Below, one piece after another: positions 8,782 to 16,638 of a DNA stretch of 35,521 nt. Both the position numbers and the translations under genes were made by a program. Source of the DNA: Rhodobacteraceae bacterium UBA6141 (GTDB lineage: Bacteria; Pseudomonadota; Alphaproteobacteria; Rhodobacterales; Rhodobacteraceae); assembly GCA_002423245.1 (NCBI GenBank), contig DIVD01000077.1, positions 1 to 35,521 of the forward strand. The letters are read 5' to 3'. Below the pieces are notes generated by a model that was not told the origin of the DNA, did no database searches, and worked only from the letters and a program-made list of their open reading frames with translations. Numbering within the stretch: position 1 is the stretch's first letter; each line of letters opens with the position of its first letter.

Positions 8782-9900
8782 ATGCTACTCAAGACCGATC
8801 CCTATCACGCCTTCATGCCCTATGAGGCGATCCCCGTCGACACCGCCACCGATGGGCCGCTTGCCGGGCTGACGGTCGCGGTCAAGGATATCTTCGATGT
8901 CGCGGGCTATCGAACCGGCTCGGGCTGTCCGCTCAAGCTCGCCGCGAGCCCGGTTATGACGCGGACCGTGCCCGCGGTGCAGCGGCTCTTCGATGCGGGG
9001 GCGCGCTTCGTCGGCAAGACCCATACCGACGAGCTGGCCTGGGCGCTCTATGGCCTGAACGCGCATTTCGGAACGCCGGTCAACCCGGCCGCGCCGGACC
9101 GGATCCCGGGGGGCTCGTCCTCGGGCTCGGCGGCGGCGGTCGCGGGCGGGCTTGCCGATATCGGGGTGGGGTCGGACACCGGCGGATCGATCCGGGCACC
9201 GGCGAGTTTCTGCGGCATCTGGGGGTTCCGGGCGAGCCATGGCCGCGTCTCGCTCGAAGGAGCGCAGGCGCTCGCGCCGAGCTTTGACACAGCGGGACTG
9301 TTTGCGCGCGACGGCGCGACGCTCCTGCGCGCGGCCGAGGTGCTGATCGGCCCCGACACCGCGCCCCTGTCGCAGACGCCCGAACTTCTGTGGCCCGAGG
9401 ACATGCACGACCAGCTCGGCCCCGGCGCGCGGGCAATCCTCGAGCGGGCCTTCGGCAAGCTGAAAGCCAGGTCGGTCACGGTCTATCTGCATGGCGCCGC
9501 GGAGGCCTATGAGGTCTATCTGGGCGCGAATGGCGCGGATTGTGCCGAAACGGTCTTGCCCTATATCCGCGCCTCGGGCATGCCGCTGGTGCGCGGGATC
9601 GACGGGCGCGCCGATGCCGCCGAGGCCCTGACCGACGCGCAGAAGGTCGAGTTTCGCGCCCGGCGGGCAGAGTTTCGCGAACAGGTGCGGGATGTGCTGG
9701 GCGGGGCAGGGGCGCTGCTTGCGCCCGCGGTCCACGACGCGCCCTTCGCGCTTGATGCCCCGGTCGAGGTCTTCGACCGCTTCCGCCACGAGGCGATGCG
9801 GCTTTTGTGCGTGGCGGGCATGGCGGGGCTGCCGCAGGTGGTGATGCCCGCGGGCCGGATCGAGGGCGCGCCCTTTGGCGTGTCGCTGATCGGGCCGCAG
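8782..9900 (+). pseudogene. Amidase-signature hydrolase, 3' end replaced by recombinase sequence
   Basis: The preserved 373 residues form nearly all of an amidase of the short (about 395-residue) AtzE/indoleacetamide hydrolase-like class: Lys in LTVAVKDIFDVAG, GGSSSGSA, the nucleophile block GSDTGGSIRAPASFCG and the late GLPQVVMPAG...APFGVSLIGP. Immediately after GPQ (9900) the frame becomes unrelated, while a different frame encodes the end of a serine recombinase. The frame runs on to 10035, adding about 45 foreign residues. The start is ATG 8782, or GTG 8779 beside it. As last gene of the transporter operon it would have hydrolysed an imported amide. Loss of the last 20 or so residues may or may not destroy activity. 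Confidence 0.82.
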
Positions 9901-10112
9901 AAGACATCAGCGAGGCCGACGCCCGCGCAGCGCTTCAGCAGCTCGACCCGCTGTGGGACGAACTCTTCCCCGTCGAACAGGCCCGCATCGTGGCGCTGCT
10001 GGTCGAGCGCGTCGACATCGGCACGGATAGCCTGAACGTACGGCTACGCATCGACGGTCTCGGCGGCCTCGCGCGTGAGATGCTGGCCGGAGACATGGGA
10101 GCGGCCGCATGA
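9900..10112 (+). pseudogene. Large serine recombinase, C-terminal remnant
   Basis: In the frame shifted from the amidase, 9900-10112 reads EDISEADARAALQQLDPLWDELFPVEQARIVALLVERVDIG and ends AREMLAGDMGAAA. The block LDPLWDELFPxEQARIVxLLVERVDI is characteristic of the C-terminus of large serine site-specific recombinases in alphaproteobacterial islands. No catalytic resolvase domain is present because the sequence starts at the junction with the amidase. It most likely marks one end of an integrated element whose cargo lies downstream. Confidence 0.8.
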
Positions 10113-10480
10113 CCCGCGGGTCGCCGATCCCCGACACCGTGACGCTCCACGTTCCGTTCAGGATCGTAAAGCGCGGCGGGCGGAAGGAGATGCAGATGCC
10201 GGAGGACGCCGCGCAGCCGCGGAAGAGCGACAGCGCGCTGGTCAAGGCGCTGGCCCGCGCGTTCCGCTGGAAGCGCATGCTGGAGTCCGGGGAGTTTGCC
10301 ACCATCGCCGAACTGGCCGAACGCGAGGGCATAGCATCCTCCTACATGACGCGCGTCCTGCGCCTGACGCTGCTCGCGCCCGACATCGTCGAGGCGATCC
10401 TGGACGGGAAACAGGGGCCGGAGGTGACGCTCGCACAGGTGCTGGAGCCGTTTCCGCTGGAGTGGCGACTGCAGCGCTAG
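10109..10480 (+). CDS. Small HTH-containing protein found downstream of serine recombinases
   Basis: A 123-residue protein whose ATG overlaps the recombinase stop as ATGA. The second half, AELAEREGIASSYMTRVLRLTLLAPDIVEAILDG, forms a helix-turn-helix followed by a conserved APDIVEAILDG segment that I associate with short proteins encoded right after large serine recombinases. The first half is a basic, charged region. A role in DNA binding or recombination directionality is plausible but unproven. With the recombinase reduced to its tail, the gene may be a leftover. Confidence 0.7.
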   Translation: MTRGSPIPDTVTLHVPFRIVKRGGRKEMQMPEDAAQPRKSDSALVKALARAFRWKRMLESGEFATIAELAEREGIASSYMTRVLRLTLLAPDIVEAILDGKQGPEVTLAQVLEPFPLEWRLQR

Positions 10481-10800
10481 CACACGACGCTCCTCTGATT
10501 GTTGCCTGACTCACGTCCTTGCTGGCGTCCCGGCTTCGAACACTCAACACACGACCAACCCCATCCATTTCCTTCATAGAAACAGAGATTTAAGCCACTC
10601 GCGGTGCACTTCTGTGAAGCGAAATCGACGGCATATATGGCAGCAGATGCGCGAGATCTGAGGCATCATTTTTCGCATTTTTGACCGTATATTCTACAAA
10701 CATTTCACCGGAATGATTGACAACATGCCATCCCATGCACAACTTCGTGCTGGTCAGAGCGTCGCATATGCGACAGTTTCGCTATCGCAAGGAGCCGGAT
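10481..10800. other. Intergenic control region upstream of the defence-like operon
   Basis: This 320-base gap is clearly richer in A+T than its surroundings, especially 10570-10720. It contains TTGACA at 10717-10722, a possible -35 element without a convincing -10, and the perfect palindrome listed separately. No gene is evident. It probably carries the promoter for the operon starting at 10801. Confidence 0.45.
10761..10774. promoter_or_regulatory. Perfect 14-base palindrome, possible operator
   Basis: GTCGCATATGCGAC is its own reverse complement. It ends 26 bases before the start codon of the first gene of the operon, between the likely promoter and the ribosome-binding site AAGGAG. A dimeric repressor site is the simplest reading, but no dedicated regulator is recognised nearby. 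Confidence 0.4.
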
Positions 10801-11049
10801 ATGGATGGAAGCAACGAAGCGCGTGGTCAGAGCGCCAGGCACCAGAAGTTCCGTGACCTGGCAGAAAGCAGGACAAACAAGGCCCTCGACGCGATAGGGC
10901 GGATCGGAAGCCTCTCGAACCGCTCGATCTATGAGTGGGACGAGGCGGAAGTTCGAAAGGTCGTCAAAACCCTGAAGGACGCCGTTTCCGAGGTGGAAGC
11001 CCGCTTCGCCTCGCCCAAGGGCAAGGCCTCAGCGAAGTTCAAGTTGTAA
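10801..11049 (+). CDS. Small hypothetical protein, first gene of the defence-like operon
   Basis: An 82-residue protein with ATG 10801 preceded by AAGGAG. The core KFRDLAESRTNKALDAIGRI then GSLSNRSIYEWDEAEVRKV is hydrophilic, helical and lacks catalytic motifs; I recall short proteins with the same LAExRxNKALxxIxxIGxLSNRS pattern near defence and restriction genes but know no function. Upstream in-frame codons back to 10717 do not look coding. A 98-base gap separates it from the GHKL ATPase. Possible roles are a regulator or small accessory subunit; this is inference from position only. Confidence 0.65.
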   Translation: MDGSNEARGQSARHQKFRDLAESRTNKALDAIGRIGSLSNRSIYEWDEAEVRKVVKTLKDAVSEVEARFASPKGKASAKFKL

Positions 11050-11147
11050 GCTGGGCATATGCGGCGGAGCGCGCCAAGCCTCTAGCCTTTGATTGAAACT
11101 TCGCGCTCATTCTGAGACGACGTTTCTTGTACACGGAAGGATTAGCT

Positions 11148-12939
11148 TTGTCTTGGCACTATGAGAAGGCGCCCTTGAACGGCGGCGCACCCGGCGATGC
11201 TTACAAGAGCGTGTTCAACGGCAGCGGCAAGAACGAGGCGGCGAACCTCGCCCGCGAAGCGATCCAGAACAGCGTCGATGCAGCGGCAGATCCAGGCGGG
11301 TCGGTCCGCGTGGACTTTCGTTTCCGGCGCGTGCAGGGCGAGGCGCGCCGGGCGTTCGAGACGGCCACATCGCTCACCGACATCGCCCTGCGCGAGCCCG
11401 CCCTCGGTCTGCCCAAGAGCAATGCGTTCCGCGATCCGGCGCGGCCGCTCGACATCCTCTACGTCGACGATTGCGACACGACGGGCCTGAAGGGCGACCC
11501 GACGCGCCCGTCGTCCAACCTGCGCAAGCTCCTGATGGACCTCGGCGGGAGCGGCAAGGCGCAGAACCGCACGGGCTCCGGCGGATCCTACGGGTTCGGC
11601 AAGGCCGTCTACAGCTCGAACTCGCGTATCGGCACGATCTTCGCCTTCAGCCGGACGGAAGACGCCCAAGGCGCGCCGATCAGCCTTCTCATGGGTTGCG
11701 CCTACCAGACCGGGCACGAGTTTGAGGGCAAGCCGTTCACCGGCTGCGCCTTCCTCGGGACCGAGGTCCTCGTGCCGGACGAGGGCGTGCGGTTCGACCC
11801 TTTGCAAGGCGACGCCGCCGAAGGGATGGCCGAACGTCTCGGATTCGAGCGTGAGGACGGCCTCGGCACGTCGATCCTGCTGATCGACACGGCCGTGCAA
11901 CCGGAAGACCTGGTCGCGGGGATCGAGGACTGGTGGTGGCCGCGGATAGAGGCGCGTCTTCTCGAGGCGTCGGTCGTCGATCATCGAGGCGAAGAAACCG
12001 TGCCACGGCCGAAAACGCGGGCGCACATCAAGCCCTTCATCGCTGCCTTCGACAGCGCCATCGGGAAGGCGCCAGACATCGCCGGTCGCCAGCAGAGGAA
12101 GCTGTTCAACCGCTCTCAGGACCCTCGACATAGGCGCCTTGGGAGCCGTCGTGCTTGACGACAGCGAGGAGGAGAACCCTCTAGGCGAGGACTTCGAGAA
12201 CAGGCTCGACACCGTCGCACTTGTGCGAGGCCCGCTGATGGTGGTCGATTACCATCAGAATTGGCGTCTTAGCGCGACAGCTCCCCGTGCCGTCGGGTGC
12301 TTCGTGGCCGCGGAGGACGTCGACGAGGTCCTGAAGCTCTCCGAACCTCCCGCGCACGATCGGTGGGATCCGACGGCCCAGAGGTTGCAGATCGACGGAG
12401 ACGAGAAGACGGAGATCGTCAAGTCCATCCTGGCGCGGATCAAGAAGGGCTTCCGAGACTTCCAGAACTCGGCGAAGCCACCGGCGCCGCCGCGGCCACG
12501 ACGCCTGACCAAGCTGGAACGGGACCTCGCCTCTTGGTTCGGCGTGGGGCCCAAGGGTCGGCCAGCGCCGCCGGAACCCAACCCTGCGCCCATCTCCCTG
12601 CGTCCGTACGGTCCGAGGATAGAGGTGGACGGAGATGGCCTGCGGGCGACCGGTCACGTCGACATCTCGCTTCCCGAGGGCAGCCCCGTCGCCGAACTGC
12701 CTTTCCGCGTGCGGATCCTCCTGAAGGTGGCGGAGGAGGACGGCGTGTCCGCGGCCGATCCCATACCTCTCGAGCTTGAGCCGGACTGTCCGCTGGAACC
12801 TCTCGGCGAAGATCTTTGGCTCGGCGTCGTGACGCCGGCGGGTCCTGCCCGCATCGGATTCCGGTCGCAGGCCTACGACCCCAGCTGGACGGTGCAGCTG
12901 GTGCCCGAGGTGTTGCCTGTCGAGGAGGCCGCGTCGTGA
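11148..12939 (+). pseudogene. GHKL (MutL/MORC-like) ATPase, single frameshift
   Basis: The first frame carries the GHKL nucleotide-binding motifs in order: N-box EAANLAREAIQNSVDA (about residues 30-45), LYVDDCDTTGL (about 103-113) as the D-x-G-like motif, and GSGGSYGFGKAVYSS (about 142-156) as the glycine-rich lid. At 12114 an extra T turns CGC-CTC-AGG into CGC-TCT-CAG; beyond it the second frame continues LRTLDIGALGAVVLDD and a 250-residue C-terminal part ending with a beta-rich region. Together they make about 596 residues. I chose TTG 11148 because GGAAGGA lies seven bases upstream; TTG 11127 is an alternative. Frameshift by mutation, sequencing error or, less likely, recoding. In restriction-linked systems such ATPases are thought to act on DNA with methylase and nuclease partners. 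The next gene overlaps by four bases. Confidence 0.78.
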
Positions 12940-13580
12940 AGGCATGGAGACTATCGGAACCGCGCACAGCGCGGCCCTTCTTCGCGGTCCACGCCCTGGA
13001 GGCCGCGCTCGACAGCACGGTGCTGCTGGTCGGCGAGCGCGAGAAAGAGATTGAGGACGACGTTGTCCAGTTGGACCCGGCGGACTTCGACGGCCTTCAT
13101 GTCGCGATCTGCCCCAAGCTCGACGCGGACAAGATCCGGTCGACGCTGGCCGATCGTGCGGAGGGCGTCGTGCTTCTGCTTTCGCTGCGCGATCCAATGT
13201 TCAAGCGCCGCCTGGTCCACCGGCGCTGGCCAGTCGACGGCGAATTTCCGGAACGCATCTTCCTAGATTCGGGTCTCGTGCAGGAGTTCGGGCACAAGCG
13301 GGAGCTGCACGCGACCCTCGCCCTCGCCCTCGCCCTCGACGCGGACGCAGAACCAGCCCCAGGTTGGCCGCATCGCCGGGGCGTCTGGATCGCCAAGCGC
13401 ACCTTCAAACTGAAGCTAAGGAGCGTCCGGTCGACCTTCGACATCCGCAAGATGACGAAACACGAGGCGGAGGCTTGGACAGGCTTCCCGGGCGCTTTGC
13501 TGCACGTCGAGTACAACGAAGGGCGCCTGCTGGAGGAGCCGAACGATGAGAACCCGCTCGCGGACCTGCTTCATAGCTGA
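12936..13580 (+). CDS. Unknown protein, second component of the GHKL operon
   Basis: A 214-residue soluble protein. GTG 12936 overlaps the ATPase stop as GTGA and follows GAGGAGG, which fixes the start. I recognise no catalytic motif. An N-terminal half with alternating hydrophobic strands (STVLLVGERE, GLHVAICPKL, GVVLLLSLRD) suggests an alpha/beta domain; a low-complexity ALALALALDADAE stretch near residue 130 comes from a CTCGCC repeat. A basic segment KRTFKLKLRSVRSTFDIRK follows and could touch nucleic acid. Strict coupling to the GHKL gene argues for a stoichiometric partner. Function is unknown. Confidence 0.72.
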   Translation: MKAWRLSEPRTARPFFAVHALEAALDSTVLLVGEREKEIEDDVVQLDPADFDGLHVAICPKLDADKIRSTLADRAEGVVLLLSLRDPMFKRRLVHRRWPVDGEFPERIFLDSGLVQEFGHKRELHATLALALALDADAEPAPGWPHRRGVWIAKRTFKLKLRSVRSTFDIRKMTKHEAEAWTGFPGALLHVEYNEGRLLEEPNDENPLADLLHS

Positions 13581-13860
13581 AGAGGTCTACGAAGGAATGC
13601 AGCGGGTCTCCGACGGCCCTCTGCTGCAAGCCTTCGTCATGACGGAGATCGTGGCGGCCGTGCTAGGCCACGCCGCCAAGGACGTTGAAGAGGCGACCGA
13701 GGTTCCGAAAGGGACCCCGCTCGCCACGATCCTGGAGCAACTGGGCGCGAACATGCCGATGTCGCTGACGAACCTGAAGGGCATCGTGCGTGATCCGGTG
13801 AAGCTGCGCGCCGCGGTTCATGACCGAACGGACTTCGTCCGACAGCTGAGGAGTCTCTGA
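13546..13860 (+). CDS. Unknown small protein, third component of the GHKL operon
   Basis: A protein of 104 residues if started at ATG 13546, which has GGAGG upstream and overlaps the previous gene by 35 bases. ATG 13597 would give 87 residues but has a poorly spaced ribosome-binding site. The sequence ALLQAFVMTEIVAAVLGH-like segment (residues about 25-40), then PKGTPLATILEQLGANMPMSLTNLKGIVRD looks helical and soluble. No motif is recognised. It is coupled to the next gene by TGATG. Probably a small adaptor or structural subunit of the same complex, by inference from gene order. Confidence 0.68.
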   Translation: MRTRSRTCFIAEEVYEGMQRVSDGPLLQAFVMTEIVAAVLGHAAKDVEEATEVPKGTPLATILEQLGANMPMSLTNLKGIVRDPVKLRAAVHDRTDFVRQLRSL

Positions 13861-14552
13861 TGGCCTACCCGATCGTGACCGACTCCGCGGCGCGCACTTG
13901 GTGGAAGGCCTGGAAGGAGTGCGGCAAGGTTGACGAGCCACCGGCGCGTCCCGAGGCCGATACCTGCGTCGAAGGTGGCGACCACGACTGGCCCGGGGCC
14001 GTCGCGCGCCTGATGGACGACCTCAGCGCTCTCTACGACGCCGTGGACAAGCCTAAAGAGGCAGCGCGAGCTGGAGTCGTCGGCCGGATCTTCGGCGGGC
14101 GGTCGAAGGACGAAGCCGTCCCGATGACGAACGACCGCTTCGAGGCGGCAGCCTGTGTCGTCGTGCATGAGGCCCTTCCACGGGACGCAGCCCTCGCCGA
14201 CCCGGAGTTCTGGATCTGGATGGCGACCGGCCCTGGGCTGGACCTGATCCGGCGCCGTTACCCGGGGAAGGGCGAGGCCCAGATCCCGGACCGGCTGAAC
14301 TTCACTTCGGCCAGCGCACGAGAGACTTTTTTCTACCGGTTGTGGGTTCGTGCGGAGCTCGCGCACGATCCGGCCCTTGCCGACCCATACGAACTCGCGC
14401 GATATGGTGACATCGATTTCTGGCGAAGCCACGTGTTCCGGCAGATGTCGACCGAGACCGGCCCGCTCCTCGCGGCGTTCATCCGCTTCCAGCACCCGGA
14501 CGGGCCAGACGCCGAGAAGCGGTTGACGCAGGAGGAGGTTAGGGCTTCCTGA
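13860..14552 (+). CDS. DUF6339-like protein, fourth component of the GHKL operon
   Basis: A 230-residue protein whose ATG shares one base with the upstream TGA. The second half, FWIWMATGPGLDLIRRRYPG, then FFYRLWVRAELAHD and DPYELARYGDIDFWRSHVFRQ, matches my memory of DUF6339-family proteins (FYRLWWxAxLxxD...LARYGDxxFWRSHV). The first half has charged helices. No enzymatic residue set is known to me. The C-terminus EKRLTQEEVRAS is followed after 27 bases by the start of the interrupted small gene, so this gene itself seems intact. It is likely a core component, because this domain tends to travel with GHKL ATPases, methylases and Vsr. Confidence 0.68.
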   Translation: MAYPIVTDSAARTWWKAWKECGKVDEPPARPEADTCVEGGDHDWPGAVARLMDDLSALYDAVDKPKEAARAGVVGRIFGGRSKDEAVPMTNDRFEAAACVVVHEALPRDAALADPEFWIWMATGPGLDLIRRRYPGKGEAQIPDRLNFTSASARETFFYRLWVRAELAHDPALADPYELARYGDIDFWRSHVFRQMSTETGPLLAAFIRFQHPDGPDAEKRLTQEEVRAS

Positions 14553-14618
14553 AATGAGCGAGGCACCGAGGAGGGCTGGATGGCAGTCGTAAACGCAGTC
14601 GAGAAGGATGATTTGTCT

Positions 14619-14624
14619 TAAGAT
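14619..14624 (+). promoter_or_regulatory. -10 half of a promoter completed on the circular IS110 form
   Basis: TAAGAT near the left end has no good -35 in the integrated state. If the two ends are joined, TTGATC (15757-15762, overlapping the recombinase stop) comes to lie exactly 18 bases upstream (9 from the right end and 9 from the left end). Transcription would start at about 14631, just before the first hairpin of the candidate RNA. Junction promoters of this sort are established for IS110-type elements. Confidence 0.6.
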
Positions 14625-14630
14625 CGGTCC

Positions 14631-14824
14631 CGGCTCCTGTGCGATACAGGAGCCGCTCTCCGGCACCTCACACATGCCGGAGAGCGGCGGGGGACGGGTC
14701 GAAAGGATGGAGGTTCCCAAGGACCGGTCAGAAGTTGGATCGCCCCCGCCTTTCGCATGTCCTGAACGGATAGGTGGGGGGTGCTGAACGCATTGCCCCG
14801 TACGACAAGCACAGGAGACGAAAG
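14631..14824 (+). ncRNA. Candidate bridge RNA of the IS110 element
   Basis: Visible structure in order: hairpin 14632-14654 (9 bp, loop GCGAT); hairpin 14655-14685 (10 bp); an 8-bp stem GGCGGGGG/CCCCCGCC (14686-14693 with 14743-14750) enclosing a large loop with an inner hairpin at 14712-14725; then a stem TTTCG/CGAAA (14751-14755, 14819-14823) and TCCTG/CAGGA (14760-14764, 14812-14816) enclosing a second large loop. The first loop carries GTCGAAAGGAT (14698-14708), nearly the left target flank, and GAAGTT (14731-14736), complementary to the right flank. The second carries AACGGAT (14765-14771), identical to the element's right end, and GACAA (14804-14808), complementary to its left end. This is the target-loop/donor-loop plan known for IS621 bridge RNA. 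Confidence 0.72.
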
Positions 14825-14827
14825 GCA

Positions 14828-15760
14828 ATGCAGGATACCATCGGCATCGACATTTCCAAAGACACGCTCGACATCCACCGTCGGTCCGACGGCCGGCATG
14901 CCCGGTTCGGCAACGACAGGGCGGGGCTCGCGGCCCTGCGCCGCTGGATCGGCAAGACCCCGGTCCGCGTCGTCTACGAGGCGACCGGGCGCTATCACCG
15001 CGACATGGAGGGGGCGCTGGATGCGGCTGGTCACGCGCTGATCAAGGTGAACCCCGGACGCGCGCGCCGGTTCGCGCAGGCCGCGGGCTATGGCGCGAAG
15101 ACGGATCGCGTCGATGCCGCCATGCTCGCACGGATGGGCGCGGTGCTCGAACTCGAGGCAACGCCGGTTCGCAGCGAGAGCATGCATGAAATCAGGGAGT
15201 TGCACATCGCGCGCCTCGGCCTGATCAAGGATCGCACCGCCTGCCGCAACCGTCTGCAGGCGGCGCGCAACAAGGTCGTCCTGGCGCAGCTGCGTGCGCG
15301 TCTGCGGCAGGTCGAACGCCAGATCGAGCAGATCGACGCCGAGCTCGCGCGCCTCGTCGCGGAGGACCCGGTGCTCGCTCATCGCTTCGGGATCCTGCTG
15401 TCGATCCCCGGCATCGGCCCCGTCGCGGCGATCGCCATGCTCGTGGAAATGCCCGAGCTGGGCACGATGGATGGCAAGGAGGCCGCCAGTCTCGCCGGGC
15501 TCGCCCCGATCACCCGCGAGTCGGGCAGGTGGAAGGGTCAGTCGCGGATCGGCGGTGGGCGCCGCGGACTGCGCCGGGCGCTCTACATGCCGGCCCTCGT
15601 CGCCACCCGGCACAACCGGCAACTTGGCCAGACCTATCAGGCGCTCTGCAATGCGGGAAAGCCGGCGAAAGTCGCGATCACCGCCGTGATGCGCAAGCTC
15701 CTGATCCTCGCAAACGCCCTGATCCGGGACGACCGGAAATGGGCCGAAACGGCCCCTTGA
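14828..15760 (+). CDS. IS110-family DEDD recombinase (transposase)
   Basis: A 310-residue protein, normal for the family. The N-terminal RuvC-like domain has GIDISKDTLDIH (Asp8), VYEATGRYH (Glu51) and KTDRVDAAMLARM (Asp93, Asp96), giving the DEDD set. After a helical linker rich in Arg/Gln, the C-terminal domain reads PGIGPVAAIAMLVE and RESGRWKGQSRIGGGRRGLR, the Tnp20-type region; the Ser of ESG is the candidate nucleophile. ATG 14828 follows AGGAG (14813-14817), which lies inside the 3' stem of the candidate bridge RNA, so RNA folding and translation may compete. The reading frame is unbroken and the element may be active. It inserted into a small gene of the defence-like operon. Confidence 0.93.
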   Translation: MQDTIGIDISKDTLDIHRRSDGRHARFGNDRAGLAALRRWIGKTPVRVVYEATGRYHRDMEGALDAAGHALIKVNPGRARRFAQAAGYGAKTDRVDAAMLARMGAVLELEATPVRSESMHEIRELHIARLGLIKDRTACRNRLQAARNKVVLAQLRARLRQVERQIEQIDAELARLVAEDPVLAHRFGILLSIPGIGPVAAIAMLVEMPELGTMDGKEAASLAGLAPITRESGRWKGQSRIGGGRRGLRRALYMPALVATRHNRQLGQTYQALCNAGKPAKVAITAVMRKLLILANALIRDDRKWAETAP

Positions 15761-16012
15761 TCAAAACGGATAACTTCAAGGAATATCAAGTAAGTCGAAC
15801 GGTATCGCGTTGCACCTACACGATTGTTCAATCAGAGGGTGAAACCTTTTTCGACATCCGGACATTTGGCTCCGAAGGCCGAATAGTCGAAGGCCATGCA
15901 AGCCAGATCATGCAATTCGACCGAAACGCGGCGCGCGCACTATATCGTGCACTTCGCGAGGCATTCGACTTCGATTGATTTGCACCACACCTGCACGGCG
16001 TCGTCGTTGTGA

Positions 16013-16635
16013 GTGGTCGAAATGTTCTGCGGCGCGGGTGGCTTCGCGCTCGGCGTGACGCTGGTGGCACGGGCCTTCGACAGGCGCGCCTGGTTCGAGC
16101 GGATCGTCGACGCCGATGCCGGCGCCCTGGAGGCACACGCCCGCAGCAACGACGTCGGCCGAAGGTCTGCGCCGGCGTGTCGTCGCTCGTGGACTACCAG
16201 GTTCGTCGCAGGCAAGACCGTTACCGGTTCGCCTACGCCCCCGAGATCGTGGATCCAGCGCTCGCCATCGCGCCCGAGGTCGACCTGTTGATCGCCGGTC
16301 CACCCTGCCAAGGGCACTCGAACCTGAACAATCACACCCGGCGCCGGGATCCCCGCAACGACCTCTTCATCTGCACGGTGGCCGCCGCCGTCGCGCTCCG
16401 CGCCAAGGCCGTGCTCATCGAGAACGTCCGTACGGTGACGGTCTCCCATGGCGACGTCGTGGGGATGGCGCGAGAGCTGCTTGAATCCGAAGGCTACACG
16501 GTGACCGAGGACATCGTCCGGGCGGACCGACTTGGCTGGCCCCAAACCCGAGAGCGCTATTTCATGGCGGCGATCCGGAGTGATGCAGCCTGCGCGCCCT
16601 TGCCGGTTATCGAGGAGCGCGAGGCAACGTGCTGA
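16013..16635 (+). pseudogene. DNA C5-cytosine methyltransferase, frameshifted and lacking its C-terminus
   Basis: Motif I, EMFCGAGGFALG, is in the first frame near its GTG 16013; from about 16160 the other frame is needed (one base missing) and carries motif IV GPPCQGHSNLN with the catalytic Cys, motif VI IENVRTV and motif VIII QTRERYFMAAI. The frame ends at 16635 right after motif VIII, so the target-recognition domain and motifs IX and X are absent. The parts add up to about 207 residues against 350-400 for the family. It would have methylated cytosine in the site recognised by the system. With the catalytic lobe split and the recognition domain missing, it cannot be active. Confidence 0.82.
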
Positions 16636-16638
16636 CTT

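Larger units (their letters stand above)
14610..15771 (+). mobile_element. IS110-family insertion sequence, about 1162 bp
   Basis: One DEDD recombinase gene with 218 bases of non-coding sequence before it and 11 after. There are no inverted repeats, as is usual in IS110. GGAT is present at both edges (14606-14609 and 15768-15771), and excision with one copy kept restores an open reading frame across the site, which is how I set the boundaries. The long 5' non-coding part folds into the candidate bridge RNA. Only one base need differ for other boundary choices within the GGAT/GAT repeats. Confidence 0.78.
14580..15978 (+). pseudogene. Small unknown protein gene, interrupted by the IS110 element
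   Basis: ATG 14580, with GAGGAG eight bases upstream, encodes MAVVNAVEKD up to 14609. Removing 14610-15771 joins this in frame to NFKEYQVSRTVSRC... (from 15772), ending at the TGA 15976-15978: a 78-residue protein. Its second part, FFDIRTFGSEGRIVEG then IMQFDRNAARALYRALREAF, resembles small proteins I have seen beside C5 methylases, of unknown function. The rebuilt gene fits the operon spacing: 27 bases after the DUF6339-like gene and 34 before the methylase. In the present sequence only the downstream part might be made, from TTG 15757 inside the element's end. Confidence 0.65.

Noticed and set aside
12111..12120. Programmed frameshifting in the GHKL ATPase
   Set aside because: CGCTCTCAGG is not a slippery heptamer and no downstream stem-loop or Shine-Dalgarno-like stimulator is evident; simple insertion or sequencing error is more likely.
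13310..13345. CTCGCC tandem repeat inside the 12936-13580 gene
   Set aside because: Only about four in-frame units coding Ala-Leu; a slippage-prone patch but too short to claim phase variation.
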